Part shown: piece after piece, positions 6,950 to 11,711 of the stretch
How the letters are laid out: each line of letters starts with the position of its first letter
How positions within the stretch are numbered: the stretch's first letter is position 1
Assembly: GCA_900553315.1 (NCBI GenBank)
Contig: USCW01000036.1
Location: forward strand, 1-11,711
Reading direction: 5' to 3'
DNA: 11,711 nt
Source of the DNA: an uncultured Eubacteriales bacterium
GTDB taxonomy: Bacteria; Bacillota; Clostridia; Christensenellales; Aristaeellaceae
Notes under the pieces: generated by a model
What the model saw: the letters and a program-made list of their open reading frames with translations, nothing else
Told to the model about the DNA's origin: nothing
Database searches by the model: none
Translations under genes and position numbers: made by a program

Positions 6950-8139
6950 GTGCCGTCGCCTCCCGTCACGTCCTGCGCCGCTTCGCCGTGGAAGCCGCCG
7001 GAGGGCGGTCCGCCGCTGCCTCCACCGAAGGAGCCGTCAAACCCGCCCATATCCGAGGGCGTGCCCATCTGCAATAAATTCGGCATTCCCCCCGAGGCCG
7101 TTCCGTCCGTGGGTGGAGTCATGCCGTCGGGAAGTTCCATACCATCCGGGAGCGTCCTATTCGCCGCCGCATTCTCCGTGCCGCCGCGGTTCCCACGGCT
7201 CCGTTCGCCCAACTCGATCACAACGCTTTCCCCCACAAGGGAGGCATACAGCTTCGCCAGCGAGAAGCCCTCGATGGTTTCCGTGCCGCTGACAGCCCAG
7301 ACCACGTCGCCTGCCTGCACCCCGGAGGTGATCTCCACGGTAGTGCCGTCGCTGAGTCCCGTTTCCACGGCCTGTTCCGTGTAACTGCCGTCCGCCGCCT
7401 TCGTCAGCACATAGGCAGCGCCGTCCTCATGAAAGGCCAGCGCCGCCACGGGAAGCGTGACCACGTTTTCAACCGTTTCTGCGGGAATGGTCACGGTCGC
7501 CGCCATGCCGGGAAGCACGGTGTCAGGCGCGTCCAGCTCGGCGGTGGCGGAGTAGCTGGCCACATTGCCCATGCCGCTGGAAACCAGATTCACATGATTG
7601 ATCTCCGTTTCCAGATCAAGCCCCAACGAGATCATGCGCACGGTACACTTTTGTCCTTTGCGCACCTTCTGCACGTCGTACTCGTCCACGCTGAGAGACA
7701 CCTGTAAGCGCGAGAAATCCGCGATTTGTACCAGACTGCGGCTGCGCCACAGCCAATCACCCTCGCTGACAGAAATTTCATTCACCACGCCGTCGATGCC
7801 CGCCGTGAGGCTCTGCCCGTTGGACAAGTCAATGATCTTATCCCCGGCGGATACCTGCTGATCCTCGGTGACGTAAATCTTCGTGACCGTCGCCTCGCCG
7901 CTGTTTTGCAGGGTCTCGGCGTTGATGGTGCTGATGGTGGCGTTGAAGCTCATGGTGGTGGAAACGTCCCCCGTTTCCGCGGTATAGCTGGTATAGAGAA
8001 GCTTCTCCGCCCCTGCCGCCATGGGGTAAACGTAGCTGTAGCCCACGGCGCACAAAGCGCCTGCGCACGCAAGGGCAAGTATCCGCCGAAGCCATTTGCG
8101 TGCGCGGCTTCCGCCGGAGGATTTTTTCTGCGCTGCCAT
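6946..8139 (-). CDS. HlyD/MacA/YknX-type membrane-anchored adaptor 1
   Basis: This encodes a 397-residue adaptor, the first gene of the exporter locus. A basic start (MAAQKKSSGGSRARKWLRR) precedes a membrane helix at about 19-39. Lipoyl halves NSGEATVTKIYVTEDQQVSA (79-98) and GIDGVVNEISVSEGDWLWRS (114-133) are linked by only about 15 residues, so there is no coiled-coil hairpin. The barrel region has SVDEYDVQKVRKGQ (150-163) and DTVLPGMAATVTI (206-218). From about 313 on, the tail is disordered and rich in Gly, Pro, Asp and Met. It is paralogous to adaptor 2 (3412-4446) through the folded part, not the tail. The start at 8139 is chosen because AAGGGAG lies about six bases upstream; the frame is open to 8214 without a ribosome site. 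It may pair with adaptor 2 in a mixed assembly around one permease. Confidence 0.92.
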   Translation of the reverse strand: MAAQKKSSGGSRARKWLRRILALACAGALCAVGYSYVYPMAAGAEKLLYTSYTAETGDVSTTMSFNATISTINAETLQNSGEATVTKIYVTEDQQVSAGDKIIDLSNGQSLTAGIDGVVNEISVSEGDWLWRSRSLVQIADFSRLQVSLSVDEYDVQKVRKGQKCTVRMISLGLDLETEINHVNLVSSGMGNVASYSATAELDAPDTVLPGMAATVTIPAETVENVVTLPVAALAFHEDGAAYVLTKAADGSYTEQAVETGLSDGTTVEITSGVQAGDVVWAVSGTETIEGFSLAKLYASLVGESVVIELGERSRGNRGGTENAAANRTLPDGMELPDGMTPPTDGTASGGMPNLLQMGTPSDMGGFDGSFGGGSGGPPSGGFHGEAAQDVTGGDGT

Positions 8140-8188
8140 ACTTTTCTCCCTTCGCGCCTGCGCGACGCTTTTTCTGGAAATCGCCCTC

Positions 8189-8216
8189 ATCATATGCCAG
8201 CATTTTGACAGCACAA
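8189..8216 (-). promoter_or_regulatory. Candidate promoter of the exporter operon
   Basis: On the minus strand a -35-like TTGTGC (8211-8216) and a -10 TATGAT (8189-8194, five of six consensus bases) are separated by 16 bases. The start codon at 8139 follows about 40 bases after the expected transcription start. The -35 matches only TTG, which suits a promoter that needs an activator. Confidence 0.4.
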
Positions 8217-8246
8217 CATAGGGTTTATGAAGAACGGCAGTTGAAA

Positions 8247-8264
8247 AGGTGAAAAGTAGGTGAA
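8247..8264. promoter_or_regulatory. Heptamer direct repeat at 11-base spacing, possible response-regulator site
   Basis: AGGTGAA occurs exactly twice, at 8247-8253 and 8258-8264 (TTCACCT-N4-TTCACCT on the minus strand). The spacing of one helical turn is typical of OmpR/PhoB-family dimers. It lies roughly 60-85 bases upstream of the expected start of the exporter transcript, a normal activator position. MacB-type exporter operons in Firmicutes are often under two-component control; no regulator gene for it is in the window. Confidence 0.4.
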
Positions 8265-8525
8265 CAGGGAAAGAAGGGATGAAATAGGCCGGTCATTCAA
8301 TGGTGAAAGAAAGGCTGTCCAAGGAAAAAGAAGGGGACGGCATAGCCTTTGCGCATATGCACATGTTCGTTTTTGGAGGCTAATCAAGACCGCCCGACAC
8401 AAAGTGCCGGGCAGCCTGTCACGATGATACTTCTCTCTTGCCGCAGTCAAGGTCGGGTCGTATTTGCTTCGCAAATCTCCACACTTCCCTTGGCTGCTCT
8501 CTGATACGCCATGTGTAACCTATGC

Positions 8526-8555
8526 TTGACACTCTTGCTCTTGCGGAAAAATATT
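8526..8555 (+). promoter_or_regulatory. Upstream candidate promoter for the XRE/GIY-YIG pair
   Basis: A perfect -35 TTGACA (8526-8531) is followed after 18 bases by AATATT (8550-8555, four of six -10 matches) in an AT-rich stretch. It is weaker than the nearer candidate at 8579-8608. Confidence 0.3.
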
Positions 8556-8578
8556 TAAACTTTTTTGTTTTCTCTATC

Positions 8579-8608
8579 TTGACATAACTTAAATCCTTAT
8601 GCTATACC
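8579..8608 (+). promoter_or_regulatory. Main candidate promoter for the XRE/GIY-YIG pair
   Basis: A perfect -35 TTGACA (8579-8584), 18-base spacer and TATACC (8603-8608) place a transcription start near 8615, about 29 bases before the chosen XRE start codon. With the similar box at 8526 this gives two tandem promoters, a common target for repression by the XRE protein itself; no clear operator dyad is visible. Confidence 0.45.
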
Positions 8609-8643
8609 AATTACACAGTATCAAAATGAGGAACGTAATCGCT

Positions 8644-9174
8644 ATGGCAATCGGTGAGAGAATTCGATTTTTCCGCAATCTGCGGGGTATGACGCAAAAA
8701 CACTTGGGGCAGATGGTCGGTTTCCCGGAAAAAACCGCCGACATCCGTATGGCGCAGTATGAATCCGGCAGCAGAACGCCTAAAGCGGAACTGACGGAGA
8801 ACCTTGCCGGTGCGCTTGGCGTGTCGCCGCTGGCGCTGTCCGTTCCGGACATTGACAGCTATCTCGGCCTGATGCACACGCTGTTTACCTTGGAGGATCG
8901 CTACGGTCTGACGGTGGACACCGGCGAGAACAGCGTTTCCCTGCGTGTTGACCCTCGGAAGGGAAGGGATGCCGCCGAACTTTCCAAAATGCTCACTGCG
9001 TGGGCGGAACAGGCCGAAAAGTATCGTAGCGGAGAAATCAATCGAGAGGACTACGACAAGTGGCGGTATAACTACCCGAAATATGACGAAGCGTCCAGCT
9101 ATGTGAAAGTCCCATCCCAGCAACTCAGCGATGCGCTGGTGGAGGCGTTCAAGGACCGGCTGAAAGATAGGTGA
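8644..9174 (+). CDS. XRE-family helix-turn-helix transcriptional regulator
   Basis: This encodes a 176-residue DNA-binding protein. The HTH domain covers about residues 5-64 (IGERIRFFRNLRGMTQKHLG, ending in ALGVSP), with the recognition region around KTADIRMAQYESGSRTPKAE. The C-terminal part is helical, with DSYLGLMHTLFTLEDRYGL, a Trp/Tyr-rich WAEQAEKY...WRYNYPKYD segment and a final VPSQQLSDALVEAFKDRLKD. The same layout is common in regulators carried by mobile elements of Clostridia. The start MAIGER at 8644 is preferred because it begins the domain; GAGG lies 12 bases upstream, a long spacing. In-frame ATGs at 8599 and 8626 lack a ribosome site. It ends six bases before the nuclease gene, so it probably controls the pair. 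An antitoxin-like or plain autoregulatory role cannot be separated here. Confidence 0.88.
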   Translation: MAIGERIRFFRNLRGMTQKHLGQMVGFPEKTADIRMAQYESGSRTPKAELTENLAGALGVSPLALSVPDIDSYLGLMHTLFTLEDRYGLTVDTGENSVSLRVDPRKGRDAAELSKMLTAWAEQAEKYRSGEINREDYDKWRYNYPKYDEASSYVKVPSQQLSDALVEAFKDRLKDR

Positions 9175-9180
9175 TAATAT

Positions 9181-10023
9181 ATGTCGTTTAGTAAAACAAT
9201 TCAAATGTTCATATTTGACGGGAATCCAAACGGACGTATTATGTGCGAACTTTCAAACTGGAACGGCCGTGTATATAAGATTTCAAGAAACGAGTTGTCT
9301 GAATTTTCACAAAGAGATGATTCAGAAAATACAGGAGTATACTTCCTCTTTGGGAAAAATGAGGAGAATAATGATACTGTTTACATTGGTGAAGCCGAAA
9401 GAATGTTTTCAAGACTTAAACAGCATCTAAAGGACTCAAAATATTGGAACGATTGCATCGCAGTTATCAGCAAAGATAATTTACTTAACAAGGCACATGC
9501 TAAATATCTTGAAAATAAGTTCTATTTGTTGGCCCAAAATGCCGGTAGATCTATTGTCATAAATAGTTCAGTTCCAACCTGTTCTTCCATATCCGAGTAT
9601 GATGAAGCAATGCTAAAAGAATTTATTAGCAATGCTAAATTACTTGTAAACACACTAGGATATAAAGTTTTTGATACAGTTGAAGATGCTGTTGTAAGGC
9701 ATAATGACATGCAGTCGTACTTTTTCATAAAAGCCGCCAGGGGGGCTGATGCAAAAGGTTTGATAGTATCAGATGGCTTCGCTGTGATGAAAGGTTCAGC
9801 TATTGCATCTTCTACTGTACCAAGCATGTCGGATAATCTCATGAAACTGCGCAGTTCTTTAATTGAAAAAGGAATAATAGATGAAGATTTAAAACTTACA
9901 CGAGATTATATTTTTACAAGCCCATCCCTTGCGGCAGCAGTAGTAATGGGTAGAAATGCGAATGGGCGAACAGAGTGGAAAAATGAAGAACATAAAACAA
10001 TCAAAGATATAGAAGAATCATAA
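9181..10023 (+). CDS. GIY-YIG nuclease-family protein with C-terminal DUF4357
   Basis: This encodes a 280-residue protein. The GIY-YIG fold covers about 50-125: GVYFLFG (Y54), VYIG (Y68-G70), the SRLKQH motif (R78, H82), and E111 in KYLENKFYLL, so the expected catalytic Tyr, Arg and Glu are present. Residues 125-220 are a linker domain, and 222-276 match DUF4357, ending SLAAAVVMGRNANGRTEWKN. Such proteins are probable DNA endonucleases, often near restriction or phage-defence genes; the target is unknown. The ATG lies six bases past the XRE stop, with AGGTGA overlapping that stop as ribosome site, so translation is probably coupled. The gene is AT-rich (20 G+C in its first 60 bases), unlike the G+C-rich neighbours, which points to horizontal acquisition. 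An intrinsic terminator follows at 10095. Confidence 0.9.
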   Translation: MSFSKTIQMFIFDGNPNGRIMCELSNWNGRVYKISRNELSEFSQRDDSENTGVYFLFGKNEENNDTVYIGEAERMFSRLKQHLKDSKYWNDCIAVISKDNLLNKAHAKYLENKFYLLAQNAGRSIVINSSVPTCSSISEYDEAMLKEFISNAKLLVNTLGYKVFDTVEDAVVRHNDMQSYFFIKAARGADAKGLIVSDGFAVMKGSAIASSTVPSMSDNLMKLRSSLIEKGIIDEDLKLTRDYIFTSPSLAAAVVMGRNANGRTEWKNEEHKTIKDIEES

Positions 10024-10031
10024 AACCAAAA

Positions 10032-10079
10032 GGGGTCTATCCCGAATTTTGTGTAAACGTTCTCCGCGAGTGTAAACAG
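10032..10079. mobile_element. IS256-like terminal sequence, solo remnant
   Basis: The stretch reads GGGTCTATCCCGAATTTTG then TGTAAACG, with a second GTGTAAAC at 10070-10077. TTGTGTAAA next to a CCCGAA-type outer segment resembles terminal inverted repeats of IS256-family (Mutator-like) elements. No transposase gene or partner end is seen in the window, so this would be a leftover end or a decayed copy. It starts nine bases after the GIY-YIG stop codon. The identification is by recalled resemblance only. Confidence 0.4.
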
Positions 10080-10094
10080 CAGAAACTGGTATGA

Positions 10095-10125
10095 GGCGGT
10101 AGCGGTCTGACCGACACCGCCTTTT
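10095..10125 (+). terminator. Intrinsic terminator after the GIY-YIG gene
   Basis: GGCGGT (10095-10100) pairs with ACCGCC (10116-10121), and an inner CGGT pairs with ACCG around a CTG loop after a 2x2 internal loop. TTTT follows at once (10122-10125), then CTC. It ends plus-strand transcription from the XRE/GIY-YIG pair; it has no T-run on the minus strand and so would not serve the PepSY gene. Confidence 0.75.
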
Positions 10126-10187
10126 CTCTACCATAACGCCGACGGAACCGGATGTCAAGGGCGGCGAAGCCGGGCTGCTTGCAACCT

Positions 10188-11348
10188 TTAATCGTCGTCA
10201 TCGTCGTCATCGTGATCGTCATCGCGGTCGTCATCGTGATTATCGTCGTGATCGTCGTCGCGATCAGGCTGGCGGTTGTCGTTCGAGGGGGCGGGCTCGC
10301 TGCGCTCCACGTCATATTCGAGGACGCTTCCGGTGGCCGCGTCGATCTCGTATTCGTACTCGGTGCTGCCCTTGATGAATTCGATTTCGTATTTGCGCAG
10401 GCCGTCGTCCTTCTCGAGCTTGGCCTTGGTGAAGGACACCTCGGCGGCGGAGAGCCCCGCGTGCTTCAGCGCGATGCTCTTGGCCTGATCCACACCGATA
10501 TAGCTGGAGACGGCGGGCTGAGCGGTGGCGCGCGTCTCAATGCTTCTTTCGCGGATGGCGCCGGTGACCGCGTCGATTTCGTACTCATACTCGGCGGCAG
10601 CGGTGACAAATTCGATTTCGTACACCAGCATGCCGTCCTCGCGGTCGAGCTTGGTCTTGGTGAACGTCACGTCGGCGGCGGAGAGAGAAGCGTCGCTCAG
10701 CGCGATGGAGCGCGCCTTTTCGCGGGAGATTCCCTGAGCGCTGGCCACGGTTTCGGGGCTCGCGGGCTGCTGGCCGGGGCGCACGGTCTCGTTTTCGGCG
10801 AAGTATTCTATGCTCGTGCCGCACACAGTGCCGGAAACCGCGTCCACGTCATAGTCGTATTCGGCCGTCGCGGTGTAAAACTCGATTTCGTAGAGCCGCA
10901 GCATATCGTCGGTGTCCAGGCTGATTTCCAGCAGCGTGATGTCCGCTTCAGTCAGCCCCGCGTCGGCGAGCGCCTTGTCCAGCGCCTGCTTCTCGCCGAT
11001 CACGATGGCGGCCGCGTCCTGATAGGTGGCCATTTCCAGCGTCTTCTGGCTCGTCAGCGCCCAGGCCCTCTTGATGATCGCGCCGTCGGTCGTGCTGATC
11101 CAGTATTCGTATTCAAAGCCGTCGCACCGGAATTCGACGTCATAGGCCGTCTGGCCGTGCTCGGTTTCAATCTCGGTGGGGAAGAGCAGCGCGCGCTCGC
11201 GGGTCGCGCCGGCGGCTTCCAGAGCCAGATTTTCAGCGGCGGTCTGGTCGAAGGCGCTCTGCGCGAAGGCCGTTCCGTTCAGCAGGAGCGTCAGTATGAA
11301 CGTCAGAGTCAGCAGGGCTTTCAGCGTGGATTTGAGTGTCGTTTTCAT
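10188..11348 (-). CDS. Secreted four-repeat PepSY protein with Asp/His tail
   Basis: This encodes a 386-residue exported protein. Residues 1-29 are a signal peptide (GTAFA end). Four PepSY-like repeats follow at about 37-94, 113-175, 208-267 and 285-345; repeats 2-4 share the pattern A..AL..AGL..AD...., then Y.IEF....EY.Y.IDA.TG. Repeats 3 and 4 are closest to each other. The last 26 or so residues are almost only Asp and His with a few Asn and Arg. PepSY domains are known from M4 peptidase propeptides and from secreted proteins thought to restrain proteases or sense the envelope; the target here is unknown. The start at 11348 has AAGGAGG eight bases upstream. The histidine kinase gene lies upstream in the same direction, so a link to two-component signalling is likely. 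No terminator with a T-run is visible downstream. Confidence 0.92.
   Translation of the reverse strand: MKTTLKSTLKALLTLTFILTLLLNGTAFAQSAFDQTAAENLALEAAGATRERALLFPTEIETEHGQTAYDVEFRCDGFEYEYWISTTDGAIIKRAWALTSQKTLEMATYQDAAAIVIGEKQALDKALADAGLTEADITLLEISLDTDDMLRLYEIEFYTATAEYDYDVDAVSGTVCGTSIEYFAENETVRPGQQPASPETVASAQGISREKARSIALSDASLSAADVTFTKTKLDREDGMLVYEIEFVTAAAEYEYEIDAVTGAIRERSIETRATAQPAVSSYIGVDQAKSIALKHAGLSAAEVSFTKAKLEKDDGLRKYEIEFIKGSTEYEYEIDAATGSVLEYDVERSEPAPSNDNRQPDRDDDHDDNHDDDRDDDHDDDDDDD
10191..10268 (-). repeat. Asp/His-rich coding tract (GAC/GAT/CAC repeats)
   Basis: This is a run of near-identical trinucleotides encoding the Asp/His tail of the PepSY protein. On the plus strand it reads as repeated GTC/ATC units. 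A tail of this kind could bind divalent cations or act as an electrostatic brush; the tract is also prone to slippage, so its length may vary among strains. Confidence 0.8.
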
Positions 11349-11378
11349 TGAAGTCGCCTCCTTGTTTGGTATGGCCTT

Positions 11379-11420
11379 ATGATACAGAACGCAGATGAGA
11401 TGAAAATGAGAAGCGCTCAT
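11379..11420 (-). promoter_or_regulatory. Candidate PepSY promoter with 11-base-spaced repeats
   Basis: On the minus strand a -10-like TATCAT lies at 11379-11384 with no good -35. Where the -35 should be, the plus-strand pentamer ATGAG occurs at 11395-11399 and 11406-11410, one helical turn apart, with an inverted CTCAT at 11416-11420. This is the usual layout of an OmpR-family activator site overlapping -35. The neighbouring kinase gene makes its cognate regulator the obvious candidate, by inference. Confidence 0.4.
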
Positions 11421-11549
11421 TTTTTATAAAATTTTTGCCGTGCGCCGATTCCTCCGAATGCGCAGCCTGCCGTTTTGCTGAAGCGCCGTCAAACAGTGCG
11501 CCTTCGAAAGAACAGCCTGACGCATCAGTTCTCTGAAAAGTGCCCTCAA

Positions 11550-11580
11550 GCCTGCGGCGCTCCCGTTTTTGTCCGCAGGC
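11550..11580. repeat. Perfect 8-bp inverted repeat
   Basis: GCCTGCGG (11550-11557) and CCGCAGGC (11573-11580) flank a 15-base segment containing TTTTT. A direct repeat GCGGCGCT occurs in and just after it. It has no T-run after either arm; function unknown. Confidence 0.5.
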
Positions 11581-11605
11581 GGCGCTGATTGCCTGCCCGG
11601 CGCAA

Positions 11606-11641
11606 AGAGAGCGGAACCTCCCGCCGGAGATCCCGCTCTCT
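11606..11641 (-). terminator. Terminator-like hairpin after the histidine kinase gene
   Basis: On the minus strand AGAGAGCGG pairs perfectly with CCGCTCTCT, and an inner 7-bp segment with two G-U pairs closes a 4-base loop, giving a 16-bp stem. Only a short TTT follows before GCG. It starts 13 bases after the kinase stop codon, the right place to end or attenuate that transcript before the PepSY gene. Confidence 0.55.
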
Positions 11642-11654
11642 TCTATATTGTATG

Positions 11655-11711
11655 TCATTGCATGGGGAAGCGGGCGGTGAAGGCGCTGCCCTTGCCCTCC
11701 TCGCTCACGAC
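11655..11711 (-). CDS. Sensor histidine kinase, C-terminal end only (partial)
   Basis: The window edge cuts this gene; 18 codons and a TGA stop remain. They read VVSEEGKGSAFTARFPMQ. The GKGSxF motif followed by a short beta strand and stop is the characteristic G2-box end of HATPase domains in membrane histidine kinases. It is transcribed toward the PepSY gene. The family call rests on this motif alone, and the sensor and its regulator lie outside the window. Confidence 0.65.
   Translation of the reverse strand, partial: VVSEEGKGSAFTARFPMQ

Larger units (their letters stand above)
8140..8643. other. Divergent intergenic region
   Basis: This 504-base stretch separates the leftward exporter locus from the rightward XRE/GIY-YIG pair. 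It holds the exporter promoter and an 11-base-spaced heptamer repeat (8189-8264) and two candidate rightward promoters (8526-8608). It also holds a 9-bp hairpin with AAA loop at 8392-8412 (one A-C mismatch on the plus strand, fully paired with a G-U on the minus) and a 6-bp palindrome with TTC loop at 8462-8476. Neither hairpin has a T-run. Both strands read open for some distance between 8370 and 8500, but no ribosome binding site or recognisable domain supports a gene; it may be residue of an inserted element. Confidence 0.5.
11349..11654. other. Intergenic region between histidine kinase and PepSY genes
   Basis: From the PepSY side it holds the ribosome site AAGGAGG, a candidate promoter with repeated ATGAG elements (11379-11420), an inverted repeat at 11550-11580 and a terminator-like hairpin at 11606-11641. 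The part between 11425 and 11545 shows nothing I can name. A 93-codon minus-strand frame crosses the region but has no ribosome site and runs through the hairpins, so I do not call it a gene. Confidence 0.55.

Noticed and set aside
50..8139. RND-type efflux pump
   Set aside because: The adaptors could be labelled RND adaptors, but no RND pump gene is present; the motor is a MacB-type ABC transporter.
8392..8412. Intrinsic terminator
   Set aside because: A 9-bp hairpin is present but no T-run follows on either strand, and no gene ends nearby.
8190..8474. 94-codon minus-strand frame upstream of adaptor 1
   Set aside because: It has no ribosome site, covers the promoter and repeat region, and contains Arg/Cys-rich sequence without a domain.
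10037..10315. 92-codon minus-strand frame over the Asp/His tract
   Set aside because: Its Thr/Ile/Met run is the tail tract read in a shifted frame.
10152..11351. 399-codon plus-strand open frame antisense to the PepSY gene
   Set aside because: It mirrors the whole PepSY gene in a G+C-rich region, begins with a low-complexity Val/Ile run that is the reverse of the Asp/His tract, and has no domain. The minus-strand gene has signal peptide, ribosome site and repeats.
11377..11658. 93-codon minus-strand frame between kinase and PepSY
   Set aside because: It starts inside the kinase stop region without a ribosome site and runs through two hairpins and the promoter.

Overview
The window looks like a piece of a G+C-rich, low-GC-phylum-type (Firmicutes) gut Clostridia chromosome, probably near the Oscillospirales. 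The support is indirect: strong AGGAGG-type ribosome binding sites before most genes, Pro/Thr-rich secreted proteins, Sec signal peptides without outer-membrane partners, and a MacB-type ABC exporter split into separate ATPase and permease genes, as in Bacillus YknXYZ. No 16S or marker gene is present, so the taxonomic placement is inference.

Layout. Positions 8139 down to 50 (minus strand) hold a tightly packed exporter locus. In transcription order it encodes membrane-anchored adaptor 1 (8139-6946), secreted lipoyl-domain protein 1 (6949-5801), a Pro/Thr-rich two-domain secreted protein of unknown function (5786-4443), membrane-anchored adaptor 2 (4446-3412), a MacB/YknY-type ATPase (3398-2697) and a MacB/YknZ-type permease (2700-1480). 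After a 371-base gap with a strong dyad and two tandem copies of an 81-base hairpin repeat comes secreted lipoyl-domain protein 2 (1108-50), followed by a third copy of the repeat at the window edge. Several junctions are 4-base ATGA overlaps, so the six genes from 8139 to 1480 are probably one operon. Its promoter is probably near 8189-8216, with a heptamer repeated 11 bases apart just upstream, as expected for an OmpR-family response regulator.

Positions 8526-10125 (plus strand) are a two-gene cargo unit: an XRE-type HTH regulator and, 6 bases later, an AT-rich GIY-YIG/DUF4357 nuclease-family gene. A good intrinsic terminator follows it. An IS256-like terminal sequence without a transposase lies between the gene and the terminator, suggesting horizontal arrival and later loss of an insertion sequence.

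Positions 11348-10188 (minus strand) encode a secreted protein with four tandem PepSY-like repeats and a C-terminal Asp/His tail. Upstream of it, in the same direction, the window is cut inside the last residues of a sensor histidine kinase (11711-11655), so the PepSY gene probably belongs to a two-component signalling locus.

The most notable feature is the exporter locus. One ATPase/permease pair is accompanied by four barrel-sandwich (lipoyl-like) proteins of two types plus a novel Pro/Thr-rich protein. None of the adaptors has the alpha-helical hairpin that Gram-negative adaptors use to reach TolC, which suggests a monoderm-specific, multi-adaptor secretion or envelope device.
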